Positions 26,540-36,740 of a stretch of DNA of 64,000 bases are shown one piece after another (the first letter of the stretch is position 1; each line of letters begins with the position of its first letter). The DNA lies in the NCBI GenBank assembly GCA_934045075.1, contig OW203751.1, positions 79,501-143,500 of the forward strand, in the 5' to 3' direction. The DNA is from Yponomeuta sedellus (Eukaryota > Arthropoda > Insecta > Lepidoptera > Yponomeutidae). The position numbers and the translations under genes were made by a program. The notes under the pieces are model-generated. The model had not been told where the DNA came from, ran no database searches, and saw only the letters and a program-made list of their open reading frames with translations.

Positions 26540-26920
26540 ACGAAGCGCTCGTGGCCTAGACGAACCGGGTGATTGGAATCAATCACTTGGTTAAGCAACA
26601 ACAGGCGCGGTCAGGTACGGGATGGGTGAGCGTCCCGTGACTACCGCTAGTGGCATTTTTCCGAGCGCTTCCGTGCTTCGCAAGGCACGTTAAGCTGTTG
26701 GTGCCGGCTGTCATATAATGGCAGTCGTTAAGCCATGTCAGAGGCCTTATGGGCGGCTTGACAACTTCTGACAGTAAGGCCACTGTCTTACAATCCTCCA
26801 CCAACCCGGACATGGCCCCCGTGGTGGAGTATGACCTAACCTTCCTGCGATGCAGGAAGAGACCCGTGCCCCAGCAGTGGGGATATTCGTGGGTTGATAA
26901 CGAAAACGATAAAAGACCTA
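26540..26920 (+). mobile_element. 5S rRNA-derived SINE, full copy
   Basis: The head contains GTTAAGCAACAACAGGCGCG and GGATGGGTGAGCG, matching the internal promoter half of 5S rRNA (GTTAAGCAACATCGGGCGCG, GGATGGGTGACCG). The body contains TTTTTCCGAGCGCTTCC, GGCAGTCGTTAAGCCATG, and GTGCCCCAGCAGTGGGG near the 3' end. 5S-derived SINEs are known from insects and fish. Eight copies or parts occur in this window. Confidence 0.88.
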
Positions 26921-26929
26921 GATTGTTGA

Positions 26930-26992
26930 TCCTAAGATGGAGGGCTATGTGCAGCAGTGGACTACATGATATAGCCTGAAGAAGAAGATCTA
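26930..26992 (+). repeat. Short piece of repeat family B
   Basis: GGAGGGCTATGTGCAGCAGTGGAC and AGCCTGAAGAAGAAG are the 3' end of the family seen more fully at 32590-32786. Confidence 0.6.
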
Positions 26993-27040
26993 CACTGTAG
27001 GTCCTAAAAATAGTTATCACAGTTGTTAAGATTTCTCATA

Positions 27041-27390
27041 GACCTATTTAGAGGCTAAAAATTCCACCCATGCCGGGATTCGAACCCGCGACCTCCGGCT
27101 ATCCGTGCCAGCGCTCTTCCAACTGAGCTAATAGGCGACTCACCGGCATCAGTGAAATTTCGAACCTCTTTACAATACTCTTTGTATTACGTACAAACTC
27201 TCTCCGGGCACTACCCGCACTACTATCCACATAACCCAAGGTTAGCTGGAAGAAAATACTCATTAGTATTAAGCTCGCCTTTGTACAAATATGCTTATTG
27301 TGCAATAAAGAATTTTCTAATCTAATCTAATCTACGTACAGGGCGACATCTGGCTGAAGTAATTTGCGCCCATTAGCTCAGTTGGAAGAG
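27041..27390 (-). mobile_element. Fold-back SINE (minus), interrupted by a younger insertion
   Basis: The 3' tail is at 27041 (complement of GCCTCTAAATAGG), the tRNA-like part at 27066-27140, and the leader continues to 27193 and again from 27334 to about 27390. Between lies a 139-bp insert flanked by ACGTAC. The uninterrupted leader is visible at 46610-46650. Confidence 0.8.
27195..27333 (+). mobile_element. LINE 3' end with (CTAAT)n tail, flanked by 6-bp ACGTAC duplication
   Basis: ACGTAC at 27189-27194 and 27334-27339 flanks a noncoding piece ending GTGCAATAAAGAATTTT and TCTAATCTAATCT. The tail and AATAAA are typical of the 3' ends of short-tailed LINEs. Related ends are at 37858-37968 and 60120-60200. 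Confidence 0.75.
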
Positions 27391-28117
27391 GTACCCTTTC
27401 GGACGCATGAACGCATTTTCTGGTACTATGGCAGTGGTTTGCTTTTATTTTTTAATTTACGAGCCCTCAAGGACGCGTCCTCGGTGCTGTAGTGTAGTTT
27501 AAACTCATTTTATATTAACTTGCACATGTTTTATACTCAGTTACCATCTGCGGAAACTTATTTTTAGCTTATAGTTAGTCATTAAGCACTGTCCATTTCT
27601 ATGTAAGCTGCAAATTTCCCAAACAGAAATAAATAAAATAAATAGTCCATGTCTTTTGAGTTAGGTTCACGGCGCGGGCGGGTCGCAAAATTCATTATTT
27701 TATTTTTATTTATTTTATTAGAGAAAACAAACAGCTATACAAAAAACATTTGCTTAACTGAAAGTTAGTATTAAGGTTAGCTACCAGCAGCGTTTTCTAC
27801 AGTTTACAATATAAAAATATTAGAATACAATCGGCACAGACAGTGTGAGAAATGCATGTGTGGTAAACAAGTAACATGAATATCAATCATCCTAAAAGCT
27901 CTTTTCTAAACTAGATAAACACAAAGCAGAAAAAAAAACAACACAAACAACCGACCGAGTACGCACACTCCAAAGACAAATCACATCCATCATGTAATAG
28001 TACATTATTATATAAGTGCGGTAAGTTGAAAATTACAGCCGAGGCGATATTACTAGCCCGAGCCATCGGCGAGGGCTATAAGGAAGCAGAGGAAATTACA
28101 GTATAATATAGAAAATT
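27391..28117. other. Noncoding stretch, probable LINE 3' UTR relic
   Basis: No ORF. The part at 27445-27650 ends in AATAAATAAAATAAAT and may be a LINE 3' end; the rest is AT-rich and unassigned. Confidence 0.35.
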
Positions 28118-28191
28118 CCTCGTAAATATGTTATAAAACGTCGTATGACATACGTGTATTTCATACGACGTTTTGTAGCATATTTACGAGG
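28118..28191. repeat. Near-perfect hairpin (31-bp arms)
   Basis: CCTCGTAAATATG... pairs with ...CATATTTACGAGG, including AAAACGTCGTATGA in the stem; two mismatches. Similar words (TTACGAGCAAATATG) recur at 32332. Probably a small fold-back repeat. Confidence 0.7.
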
Positions 28192-28547
28192 ATATTAATA
28201 AAACTCTGACTTTGTTATCATCACTACTTGACGACATTTTCAAATAAAAACAATACATCGAAAAGAAAAAGCGCGCGGATTTATTTTTACTTGTCCACAA
28301 ATAAGCGATGCGCGCGCATCAACTTTTTTTAGGCAAAGGTACAAACACAGCCAGTATTACTAATAAAGTAAATTAATATTTTTGTGTTTTTGTTACAGAT
28401 AAATGGTTGTAATTTATTGTCAAAATTAATTAAATTAAAGAATTAAATGTTTATTTGTTATATTTTATTTATACATAAAACATTTTTGTATTTTGTATTT
28501 ATAATAATAATAATTAATGATAAAAATGGAACTAAACCTAAAACAAT
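28192..28547 (-). other. 3' flank / 3' UTR of the RLE-type LINE
   Basis: AT-rich noncoding DNA downstream of the stop at 28548. The 3' end of the element cannot be placed exactly; a repeated ATAATAATAA/AATACAAAAT stretch at 28480-28520 is a possible tail. Confidence 0.4.
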
Positions 28548-31481
28548 CTAATTTAAATAAAATATTTGAGCCAGATCGCTGTTGGGCGGCAGGGTACCAA
28601 GAAGGCTGGCGGCATTGCCTCGCTGTATGGCTAGGCTTATTCTTTGGCCAAAGTAAGTACCAGCCCTCGGGTCTCCTGAAGCGTCGACTAGGCGCGACGA
28701 GATCTCCTTAAAGAGGAGTCTCGCCTCCGGACCCCATGGCCCCAGAGTCTCGACTCCGAAAGGCACAAATATATAGCCCTGCCCTATGGCTGCATATTTG
28801 TGCCTCTTATTCGACTCTGCGTTGGACGCCGCCGCCCCTGCATGGCAGGCGGTCGCATGGATATGGGACTGTGTAAGCGTATCAACACAAGTTGCGTCCC
28901 AGACCAGCGACCGCCCATTCTTCCATGGAATGAGAGTCATTCCGTCAGGCCTCTTGCCATCGTCGCGCGCAATCCCAGTGGGCTCCAGGACTGCAGGCAC
29001 GCCTACGCTGGCAAGAGCCCGACGGATTATGTCATTCAGGGCAGCGTGTCTAGACAGACGTCCAGCGCTACGGCAGCATGCCAGGCCATGGTGACCTAAC
29101 GCATCGACGCCTCCACCGCAGCGGCAGCGATGTGGCTCGTTAGTCCTGGCTCCCAACCTCAGACCAACTCCCAAACTAAATGTGGTTCTCTCTAAGAGAG
29201 TACCTATGCTCGCCGATGGGAGGGCCCTCAACCAGTAGCCTGATTCTGGCTCGCAGCTGGCTAAGAGACGAGCACGCTCCGCGTCGTCGCCTGCAGTTTC
29301 AAGGAGTTCTTTACGAACCCGCATGCAGAGCGGCTCATCCCAAAGCCTTTGCGATCCCAGAATCTTTGGAATTACCTGGCTCGGACCGGCTGCGTCGGTC
29401 CAGGCACTCCTGGCCTCAGCTACGCACGCGACCTCTACGTCTCCAAGAGACGGGGAAATAATTTTAATAATGAGGTCGATCGTGCTATGAACCGAGGACA
29501 GGAACGCCGGGAGGGCCACACTTGATGCCGTTCTTATACCCAGGCCACCGTGACGGATCGGAAGTGTGGCCTGGGTCCAGCTCCTATCCTGTAACGGGCA
29601 ATTTAGAATTTCTATTATAGTAGTTTTGATAAGTTCGTCGAGACAAAGTAAAAGATCTAAATGATTCCAAAGGGTTGAACACCTTAGAGCATACGTGAAT
29701 TTAGGGACAAAAAGGCAGAATTTGATGATCCAGTAAGCCATGTGTGGATTTATCTCCTTGAGACGACCAGACGATTCCTTAAATTTAGTTATTTGATCAC
29801 AAACGAAGCTTGCATAGGAATCGTCCAGAATTGGGGCACGTAGGAGGCGAAGCGATTCGTTATCAATTATTTTAATGTCAGGTGCCAAACTATTGAATTT
29901 TGATATCAAATGTTGTTTACTCTCGGTGGAAGAAACATTTGTGTACAGTTCACACTTTGAAAAATTTAGATCCAACCCTATAGACTTGAATTTCTCGATA
30001 AAATTTTTGAGATCTGAAAGTACACAATTCGCGTCGCCTCCTAGGGTCCCATCGTCTAAATACCAAACGTTGAATTTTGATGCCAAGGACTTAACGTGTG
30101 TGTGAATAGCCAAACTAAAGATAGCCGGTCCGAGCGGGTCGCCTTGCTGACAGCCAACTGCAGAGTGCAGTGGGTGGCCGTTGAATGTAAGATTTGTCGG
30201 CCTACTATAGCACTGCCACAAATAGGCATATGTAGCAGGTATAATTTTTTTTATTTCTGTCAGCAAAGCTCCTCGGTCTACTGAGTTGAAGGCGTTCTTT
30301 ACATCCACCTTCAGAAGCACATCGCCTCCGCCGTGTTTCAGGAAGGTGCGAGTTGCATGTACGGCGGCTTCACATCCTCCCTTGGTCCCGAAACCCAGCT
30401 GTAGAGGTTGAAATTCTGCTGCTAAATCAGGCAAAATATATCTACAGCAGATCTTCGAGACCACACGGCGGATTGTAGTGCCGATAGCAATGGGCCTGAT
30501 ACCGCCGTCTTTTTTACGGAGCGCACATAGGTTTGCGCCGTATAAAGTGTCAATAATATCAGCGCAAACCTTTCCCGAGAGCATGACGTTAACAAGCCGC
30601 GTCATGTTTCCCAGTAGGGTGGTGCTGGCGTCCCCGGCCACACCTAAAATCAAATCTTTAAAATGTTGTGGTGTGAGACCGTCCAGGCCGCCAGCTGAGC
30701 CGGGCCTGAAAGACATGATCGCGGCCTGCACGTCCTCTGAGGTGGCCTCGAGAGTGGGCTCCGATGCGTCGGGGGCATCAGGCAGTTGAAGTGTGGCCGC
30801 TGGAGAAGGATGTTTCGATTCCAATCCGGCGAGCGTCTCCGGAATGTCAGGAGCAACTGAATCACGCGAAAAAAGGAGTTGAGCAGCTCCTTTTATGTCA
30901 CCATCGTTAAATTTGTTTTCAACTTTTTTGGAAATTTTGGTGGGTGTTTTTAGTCCTGAATTGTTATCTAAACTAGGCCTAATGTTGGTTGAGCAGTTGT
31001 TTTTAATTTTTTGAGTTAAGGAGCCACTATTCCTTTCTCGCTTGTTTACGTGCAGTGTGCGGTATGAGAAGGTCAAAAGGCTCTCCCAACTACTTCTGTC
31101 ATTTTGCTCTACTACAGCTCTAATGTGTGAAGACAAAGAAGTAGCCACACTGCGTCTAGCTCCCCGTGGGATTCTCTTTACTAGAGGGAGGAAACTTTTA
31201 AAATTACTAATTTCTTCCCAAAATGGCGAAACAGGCGGAGAGTTTGGGTTTATGTTTGAGCGCTTCGGGGGAATAGAGACTGTTGTTGGGTTTTGAGGAG
31301 TAGAGGCATGACTAGGTTTGTGGCACCTACCCTTGTGAATGTTAAGACCTCTCTGTCCTTTAAAATAGCGTGTCTGCGAGCAATCAGGACACTGCACGTA
31401 AATTTGGCTCGACGATGACACCTCGGAGTGGTCTTGGGAGTTGGTTTGGGTGGGAGCCAGGCATGTCCGAGTAGGTAACAT
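28548..31481 (-). CDS. Single-ORF LINE protein: zinc finger, reverse transcriptase, restriction-like endonuclease
   Basis: An intact 977-residue ORF. The N-terminus has one finger, CPDC...HKGRCH (residues about 33-54). The RT spans about 200-560, with DVKNAFNSVDRG, QQGDPLGP and YLDD near 474. The C-terminus has a Cys/His cluster (CRCGGG and GHHGLACC, about 785-803), then KRPDG (about 842) and WDATCVD (about 860), the PD...D signature of restriction-like endonucleases of early-branching LINEs (R2, R4, NeSL and relatives). There is no APE endonuclease. It should cleave its target with the C-terminal domain and copy its RNA there. Clade assignment is uncertain. No stop or frameshift is seen, so the copy may be young. 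The first ATG after AT-rich DNA at 31481 fits the position of the finger. Confidence 0.85.
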   Translation of the reverse strand: MLPTRTCLAPTQTNSQDHSEVSSSSQIYVQCPDCSQTRYFKGQRGLNIHKGRCHKPSHASTPQNPTTVSIPPKRSNINPNSPPVSPFWEEISNFKSFLPLVKRIPRGARRSVATSLSSHIRAVVEQNDRSSWESLLTFSYRTLHVNKRERNSGSLTQKIKNNCSTNIRPSLDNNSGLKTPTKISKKVENKFNDGDIKGAAQLLFSRDSVAPDIPETLAGLESKHPSPAATLQLPDAPDASEPTLEATSEDVQAAIMSFRPGSAGGLDGLTPQHFKDLILGVAGDASTTLLGNMTRLVNVMLSGKVCADIIDTLYGANLCALRKKDGGIRPIAIGTTIRRVVSKICCRYILPDLAAEFQPLQLGFGTKGGCEAAVHATRTFLKHGGGDVLLKVDVKNAFNSVDRGALLTEIKKIIPATYAYLWQCYSRPTNLTFNGHPLHSAVGCQQGDPLGPAIFSLAIHTHVKSLASKFNVWYLDDGTLGGDANCVLSDLKNFIEKFKSIGLDLNFSKCELYTNVSSTESKQHLISKFNSLAPDIKIIDNESLRLLRAPILDDSYASFVCDQITKFKESSGRLKEINPHMAYWIIKFCLFVPKFTYALRCSTLWNHLDLLLCLDELIKTTIIEILNCPLQDRSWTQATLPIRHGGLGIRTASSVALPAFLSSVHSTIDLIIKIISPSLGDVEVACVAEARSAWTDAAGPSQVIPKILGSQRLWDEPLCMRVRKELLETAGDDAERARLLASCEPESGYWLRALPSASIGTLLERTTFSLGVGLRLGARTNEPHRCRCGGGVDALGHHGLACCRSAGRLSRHAALNDIIRRALASVGVPAVLEPTGIARDDGKRPDGMTLIPWKNGRSLVWDATCVDTLTQSHIHATACHAGAAASNAESNKRHKYAAIGQGYIFVPFGVETLGPWGPEARLLFKEISSRLVDASGDPRAGTYFGQRISLAIQRGNAASLLGTLPPNSDLAQIFYLN

Positions 31482-31970
31482 AAAAGAACACTACACAAAG
31501 ATTAAAAACACCTATTAATCGAAAAAACACCATACAAAAGACACGGGTGTCCCTTAGTTCATAAACACATTTTTTGTTTTGACGGAAGCTGTCTTCATTA
31601 CTGCTGTCTAAACGTCACCCGCGCGCAGCGGTGACAAGGCAAGCGGACGCTTATATTGGCCGCCGCCCTGCCTTGTTGAAGTCGTTGCTAGGATACCAAT
31701 CCGCCGCCGTGGCAACGCCGGGCTGTCACCCCACCTGTCTTCAAGACAGACGACTCTCACAACGGTGTTGGCTTTGAACAGCTGATTCTGATGCTGTCCT
31801 GCACATGCGCCTTGCTCCCACAAGAGACAGGCTACTTGGAACTTCGGCGGCGCTGTTGTCACTCTTTTCCTGTACAATTGGTACTTAATTTTGCCAAAAA
31901 TAAATAAAAATTGGGAGCTGTCAATGATTCAATGTTCTCAAAATTCTCCGGAGGCTTATTTTCTTATTTA
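31482..31970 (-). other. Probable 5' UTR of the RLE-type LINE
   Basis: Moderately GC-rich noncoding DNA (31600-31870) upstream of the LINE ORF. The 5' end of the element is not determined. Confidence 0.4.
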
Positions 31971-32105
31971 TACTATTTTTATTTTTAATGCACTAACCCG
32001 TGCTAAGGATCAAATTTAAAAACCTATTTAGAGGCTGGCACGGATAGCCAGAGGTTGCGGGTTCGAATCTCGGCATGGGTATTTTAGCCTCTAAATAGGT
32101 TTTTA
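31971..32105 (+). mobile_element. Fold-back SINE, internally deleted copy
   Basis: The 5' end has CACTAACCCGTGCTAAGG; the tRNA-like part is present from the anticodon arm on (GGCACGGATAGCCAGAGG, GGGTTCGAATC), and the end is GCCTCTAAATAGGTTTTTA. Confidence 0.8.
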
Positions 32106-32589
32106 TATTTTATTTCCCAAAGTTAATTTTATTCATAAAATATTGACCACTTTCTTGACATAAAACCTCTTTGCTAAGATTTTTAAAAGTATCGTTCATT
32201 TTTAGACGGAGTATCTTAAAACTTTATTAAAAAAAAAACACGTGCCTTTTACATTACATTATCGCACAAGTACGTAATGAGATACATTACAATATTGAAA
32301 TTGGTGTAATTACAACCACTTTACGAGCAAATATGTTATAAAATCACATTATTTTAAGATTCATCTGACACTTTTTACGATATGTACCTATAGCAAGCAT
32401 GATTTTTCCGCTGGTGACGCTAGTGTTAGTGCATCAAGCCCCTTCATTAGAACTCACAGTTACATTCAACTGGAGGAGTGCCCGTGCTTCACCAAAGTTC
32501 TCCACCAGGGTGAAGCATGGGGACTTCTAAAGTCCTGTGCTCCAACTGATGACGTTATTGTCCCTCAATACAGTCAAGTTAATAAAAAA
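32106..32589. other. Noncoding spacer
   Basis: AT-rich and without recognisable gene; 32480-32540 contains a short inverted CACC/GGTG-rich motif of a degraded repeat. Confidence 0.35.
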
Positions 32590-32786
32590 AGTACACAAAC
32601 CGGGGGGTCGGCAGCAGCGCCCCCTGCAATACAATTCCACCAAACTACGCTCCCCAACCCGCATGCCTAGCGTGGATTACGTATAGGCATTATCCCCCAA
32701 TGATGGCACAACCTTGCGCTCATTAGGGGAGGGCTATGTCCAGCAGTGGACTAATATAGCCTGAAGAAGAAGAAGAAGAAATAAAA
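32590..32786 (+). mobile_element. Interspersed repeat family B with (GAA)n tail
   Basis: Contains CAGCAGCGCCCCCTGCAATA, CCCCAACCCGCATGCC, GGGGAGGGCTATGTCCAGCA and a GAAGAAGAAG tail. Other copies are at 26930-26992 (plus), 43192-43330 (minus) and 63536-63760 (minus). Probably the 3' end of a SINE or LINE. Confidence 0.7.
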
Positions 32787-32990
32787 AAAATACATAATTT
32801 AACAAATATTTAATCCGGTCTGAACTCAACTGAATGTCAGTTTAATGCATACAATCAGTCTTTGTAATGAGTAATGGGGTAAGCGGCCCTCAATTAAAGC
32901 GCATTACCAAAATTGCCTCTGTTACTTTTGTGTAATATTTAAGTGTCCAAATTCTTTGTCATTAATTCGTTAAATATTAATTAATTATTA

Positions 32991-33066
32991 TACTATTTTT
33001 ATTTTTAATGCACTAACCCGTGCTAAGGACAAATTCAAAAACCTATTTAGAGGCTAAAAATTTCAC
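32991..33066 (+). mobile_element. Fold-back SINE, 5' end only
   Basis: CACTAACCCGTGCTAAGG followed by ACCTATTTAGAGGC and AATTTCAC; the remainder is lost. Confidence 0.75.
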
Positions 33067-33199
33067 ACATTTTTAACACGTTTTTTACCTAGTTTATTTA
33101 TCATTATGTTTACTCATGGTATAAACTATGGATATTTGTAGAACTATGAATAAATAGGAGCTAATAGCTTCGATGGGGAAAAATATACGAAACACCGAA

Positions 33200-33272
33200 A
33201 CATAAAATAACTTGAAAGTTATTTGTTGGTCATTTCATTACCCAACAAATAACTTTCAAGTTATTTTATGTT
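33200..33272. repeat. Perfect hairpin (31-bp arms)
   Basis: ATAACTTGAAAGTTATTTG pairs with its complement after a 12-base loop. Probably a small fold-back repeat. Confidence 0.8.
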
Positions 33273-33691
33273 TGTTTTTATATTAATTAATTGATTAATC
33301 AACTATTTGGTCGTTTGTCCCATTACTCATTATTAAGTGGTAGCTACCTACGCTGCAACAGCTAAGTGTCGTGTGTGGTCGGCGTCAGCAGCGACTCAGT
33401 GTCACGGTTGACCACAATGAGAATTCGTTGTGAATAAGGCGACGTCCACACGTTACGTGCGAGGGAGGTCACATTGATGACACGCGGAGGGGATTTCCGT
33501 TGCCCGCGCCTCATTTAAGATATATTTAGATGGTTTTATTATAGTTAAAAACAAGGAAAATTGTATTTATCCCCGTTCCCTTTTCCTGAGCAGCCACAAC
33601 TCTTAAAAGTTCTGAAGTCCATCACGTACGTATTCTTCTTTATTTGTGTGTGTGTGGGCAGTTAATTGTATTTTGTTATAATTACATATAC
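33273..33691. other. Mixed noncoding stretch
   Basis: 33350-33510 is more GC- and CpG-rich than its surroundings but has no ORF or known motif. No gene claimed. Confidence 0.3.
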
Positions 33692-33790
33692 AGTTTTGAT
33701 GAATATATTCTTATTAATGCACTAACCCGTGCTAAGGTCAATTTAAAAAAAAAATCTAGCCTCTAAATAGGTTTTTAAAGTTTTGATGAA
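33692..33790 (+). mobile_element. Fold-back SINE mini-copy with a perfect 12-bp target duplication
   Basis: AGTTTTGATGAA occurs at 33692-33703 and 33779-33790. Between them, only 75 bases of element remain: the 5' end (CACTAACCCGTGCTAAGG) joined to the 3' end (GCCTCTAAATAGG). The duplication shows insertion by retroposition. Confidence 0.85.
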
Positions 33791-33839
33791 GCTTTCTGCC
33801 CTAAGAATGCTAACCGTGAAGATAAACATTCGTTAGAAA

Positions 33840-34030
33840 CTGGCGGCTTGGTTGAATCCTCACTTATTGACTAGTCTTTCCTGTGGGCTAGGCCGACTAA
33901 GCTGTGAGGATGGTATAGGTGCTGAATAAGCTATAAAGCACTGTCCCGGCCAATGCAGCTTTCAAGTGGTCCCTTCACCCATCCAGTGTGAGTGAAGGTG
34001 CCAAATCATCTCATAATGTAGATGCAAAGG
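33840..34030 (+). mobile_element. SINE-like repeat (shared with 55270-55600)
   Basis: TCCTGTGGGCTAGGCCGACT, ATGGTATAGGTGCTG and a GTGAGTGAAGG word occur in the same order at 55310-55550. Probably the body of a tRNA-derived SINE. Confidence 0.6.
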
Positions 34031-34706
34031 CCAAAGTTTAGTTTGTGCCTTCTTAAAATCAGTTTCTGTGAAATTACCATCATATCTTCGAAAATACATT
34101 CATCCCCTGTCCATTGCATCAGGATTAGTTGATATCTAGTTACACCATTCGTGGGTTGTTCTCAGTGAAAACTTCAAAGTTCCAAAAAATGTCTTTTCTG
34201 AAGCTCATTAGCACTGATGCTCGTCTACAAATTGTAGTGACGCGGCGTCATTGGCGTCATTTGATTCGGCATTCATTTCTTTAACTAGGAATGTGAAATT
34301 GTTTTCATTTACATGGTTCACACCAGGTAAATGACCAAAAACTAGGCCTCATTAAGATATAAAATAAACTTTCTATCATTTGTGGGCTATAATTACGCCC
34401 ACCAACTCCTAAGCGATTTAAATTGTGTAATTGCCAAATTTTATAGCAATTTAAAAGTCGGACGATTTGAATGGTTCAGACATAGGGGCTGATCTCGGCC
34501 TCAACGTTTACTTGATTTCGGCAGGTCCACGAGGCTAGACATTGTTGTCTTCTGATGTCAAACTGGCAAGTACGTTTTGACTTTCAGGATTCAGATCTGA
34601 AGTTTGAAAATGTTTGCTAACTTCCCATTTTTAAAGAAGAACACTTCTTTTTGTTGTCTTATTTTAAGTTAATATCGAATTAAAAGAGTTTACTAAATGC
34701 TCAAAA
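34031..34706. other. Noncoding spacer
   Basis: No feature recognised; AT-rich. Confidence 0.4.
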
Positions 34707-34719
34707 TCCCATAAATTAT

Positions 34720-34879
34720 GTATTACAGAGAATAGTGTAAAGAGGTTCGAAATTTCACTGATGCCGGTGAGTCGCCCATAGCTCAGTTGGATAGAGCGCT
34801 GGCACGGATAGCCAGAGGTCGCGGGTTCGAATTCCGACATGGGTGGAATTTTTAGCCTCTAAATAGATTTTTAAAATTA
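34720..34879 (+). mobile_element. Fold-back SINE, 5'-truncated, with 13-bp target duplication
   Basis: TCCCATAAATTAT lies at 34707-34719 and 34880-34892. The insert begins inside the leader (GTATTACAGAGAATAGTG) and contains a full cloverleaf: acceptor strands CCCAT/ATGGG, D arm TAGCTCAGTTGGATAGAGC, anticodon stem CTGGC/GCCAG with loop ACGGATA, and T arm GGGTTCGAATTCC. It ends GCCTCTAAATAGATTTTTAA. The 5' truncation is typical of LINE-driven retroposition. Confidence 0.85.
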
Positions 34880-34892
34880 TCCCATAAATTAT

Positions 34893-36071
34893 TCCACAGC
34901 AAACAGATTTTCCTCGTCAAAACCAAAGCAGGCCGGGTATTACCACACAGCCCATAACATGTTCCTTATTCACTAGTAATAGAGACCTATTAGCTTTGAG
35001 GAAAACACTCTTGGAACTTTACGCACTTTGCAAATATATTGCTAACAACGAACAGATGTACCGCTCGGTTTGGCGTGCTCGCTATGTACATCTCACTGGT
35101 GTATGAGTCTATTAGGTCGCTAACAGGCACACCATTTGAAGGAAACCGCATGTGATCACCAATCGTACTCGAAGCACTGCAAATAAAACGGCCATTGTCG
35201 TGTTAATAACACTGTGATAAACAACTTTATTAAGCATTTGGTAGGCTTGCAGGTAGTCACTCGGATGTGTTTTATGAAGTCCGGTATAATATATGGGCGT
35301 GAGCTTGATACAGGTAGCTTCGTCTACGACAAGTTGGGTGACAGTGACAGATCGAGAAATGAAGAAACAAGGACCAAAGAAGCAGACACATCTCAAACTC
35401 AAACGAACTACTGCGTCAGCGACAGCGGTGCACTTCACCTAATTTTAGGTGAATGTAAAGGGATCGTGCTCTTCCACTATAAAGGGAAATGGCAGATCGT
35501 ATGCCTGGGGACGGCCGGTCCGACTGTTGTTAGTCGGGCGTTAAATTGATGGTATGTCATTGAAACACTTTGATTGCGCGATGCAGGAATGTTGGAGTTT
35601 ACAGTGCATGCGCAGAGTTGACAATTGTGCTCCCCACAAATGACAGTCGTTAGTTTCGCTGATGTAGTGTACAGTCTGTGACATTGGCAGTTGTACTCTG
35701 TGGAATAGAGAGTAAAAAGTGTATTTAATGTCATGTGTAAAAAAAATATTTATGTATCTATATAAGCTCTGAGAGTTAGCTGAAAGTTAATCATCGCATG
35801 CTCTCTTTGAGACATAACCCTGTAGTTAGTGGGAAGTGGGCTGCTTTGCTTTACTGAAAACATCAAATCAGTGTCGCCCAAAGTATACATTAGCACGTCG
35901 ATGGGTATTTCACGATGGAGTGGTCGAAAAAACGTCGGCTTCAGGGCGGTTGCTCATCTGCACTTCGCAGTCCATGAAAACCGATTGAAACTAGGTTTCA
36001 GGCTTCTGCAGTTAGTACGAGGACTTCCACGGTCTTCCGGCCGACTCCGATAGAAGAAAACAAACCGGCAA
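34893..36071. other. Noncoding stretch without recognised gene
   Basis: A 111-codon open frame at 35214-35549 has no homology I recognise and no coding context. No repeat ends could be placed. Confidence 0.35.
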
Positions 36072-36480
36072 TTGCATCCGACGAGTCTTCGTAGTCATGT
36101 CCAAGTCACTTTCCCGCCGCTGGCGAGGTCACGCCCAATTGGCGGCTCCAGGCTCTTCCAGGCCACCTACTGCCTATCAGCAGACGACTCTGGTGAGCGC
36201 CAAATCCCGGTCGTCCAGAAGGACGGGTGGTTCTTTTGTCGCAGTTGTTTCATCGACGTGCGTGCTTCCCCGGCGCATGGGCTTACCAACCCTCCCCCCC
36301 CCCTCGCTCGCGTGCCACGCGCCGCGCCACGCGCATGCGCGCCGGCCGGCTGCTGGGTACCTGCGCGGTGATCAGGTTTAGGTCAGTCTTGAGTCTAGCG
36401 CCGACCGCCACGCACGGCGTACGCGACGCTCGCGGTCAATCACTAAACGCGAGACGGGAAAAAGTTCGATCGGCGGTAGA
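36072..36480 (+). promoter_or_regulatory. CpG-rich stretch, possible promoter region
   Basis: A marked GC- and CpG-rich island in AT-rich surroundings, densest at 36280-36480 (GCGCCGCGCCACGCGCATGC). It lies 150-350 bases upstream of the candidate first exon. Initiator-like TCAGT words occur at 36382 and 36619. No TATA box is evident. A promoter role is inferred from position only. Confidence 0.35.
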
Positions 36481-36635
36481 GACTTATTTTATTGTACTAC
36501 AGACTGTTCAGGGAGGAATTTTCTAAATTATTAAGAAAAGAACTTGTGTTTATACACGCAGTTTAGTTCGGTGCTAGTATTGAAATCAGGACGATCTCTG
36601 ATCACTTGTTAAGGAAGTTCAGTTAGTTTTGAGTG

Positions 36636-36740
36636 ATGAAGACCCCTTCGCCTGAACGCCGGCGGTGGTGGAGACGCGGCGGGGGCGGGGGCGGGGAGAA
36701 GGCAGAGGGCCGGGAATCTCGAGAAGGCTTCTTCAGCCTG
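36636..36740 (+). CDS. Candidate first coding exon of an unknown host gene
   Basis: ATG at 36636 opens 35 codons that end exactly at a strong splice donor (CTG|GTGAGTG at 36741). The peptide starts MKTPSPERRRWWRRGGGGGG and continues charged (EKAEGRESREGFFSL). The GC content is high, unlike the flanks. Upstream is a CpG-rich region. A following exon was not found; it could lie beyond the repeats or outside the window. The sequence is low in complexity, so chance remains possible. It is not related to any mobile element seen here. Confidence 0.35.

Noticed and set aside
26590..26660. 5S rRNA gene
   Set aside because: Only the internal promoter half is similar; it is followed by SINE body and occurs in dispersed copies.
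34770..34845. Possible functional tRNA genes (also at 27066, 46484, 59868, 60705 and 47868)
   Set aside because: Cloverleafs pair, but they are embedded in dispersed SINE copies with shared flanks, and the anticodon loop ACGGATA is atypical. The 47868 head lacks an acceptor stem.
35214..35549. 111-codon open frame as a gene
   Set aside because: No homology recognised, no start or splice context that stands out, length expected by chance in 64 kb.
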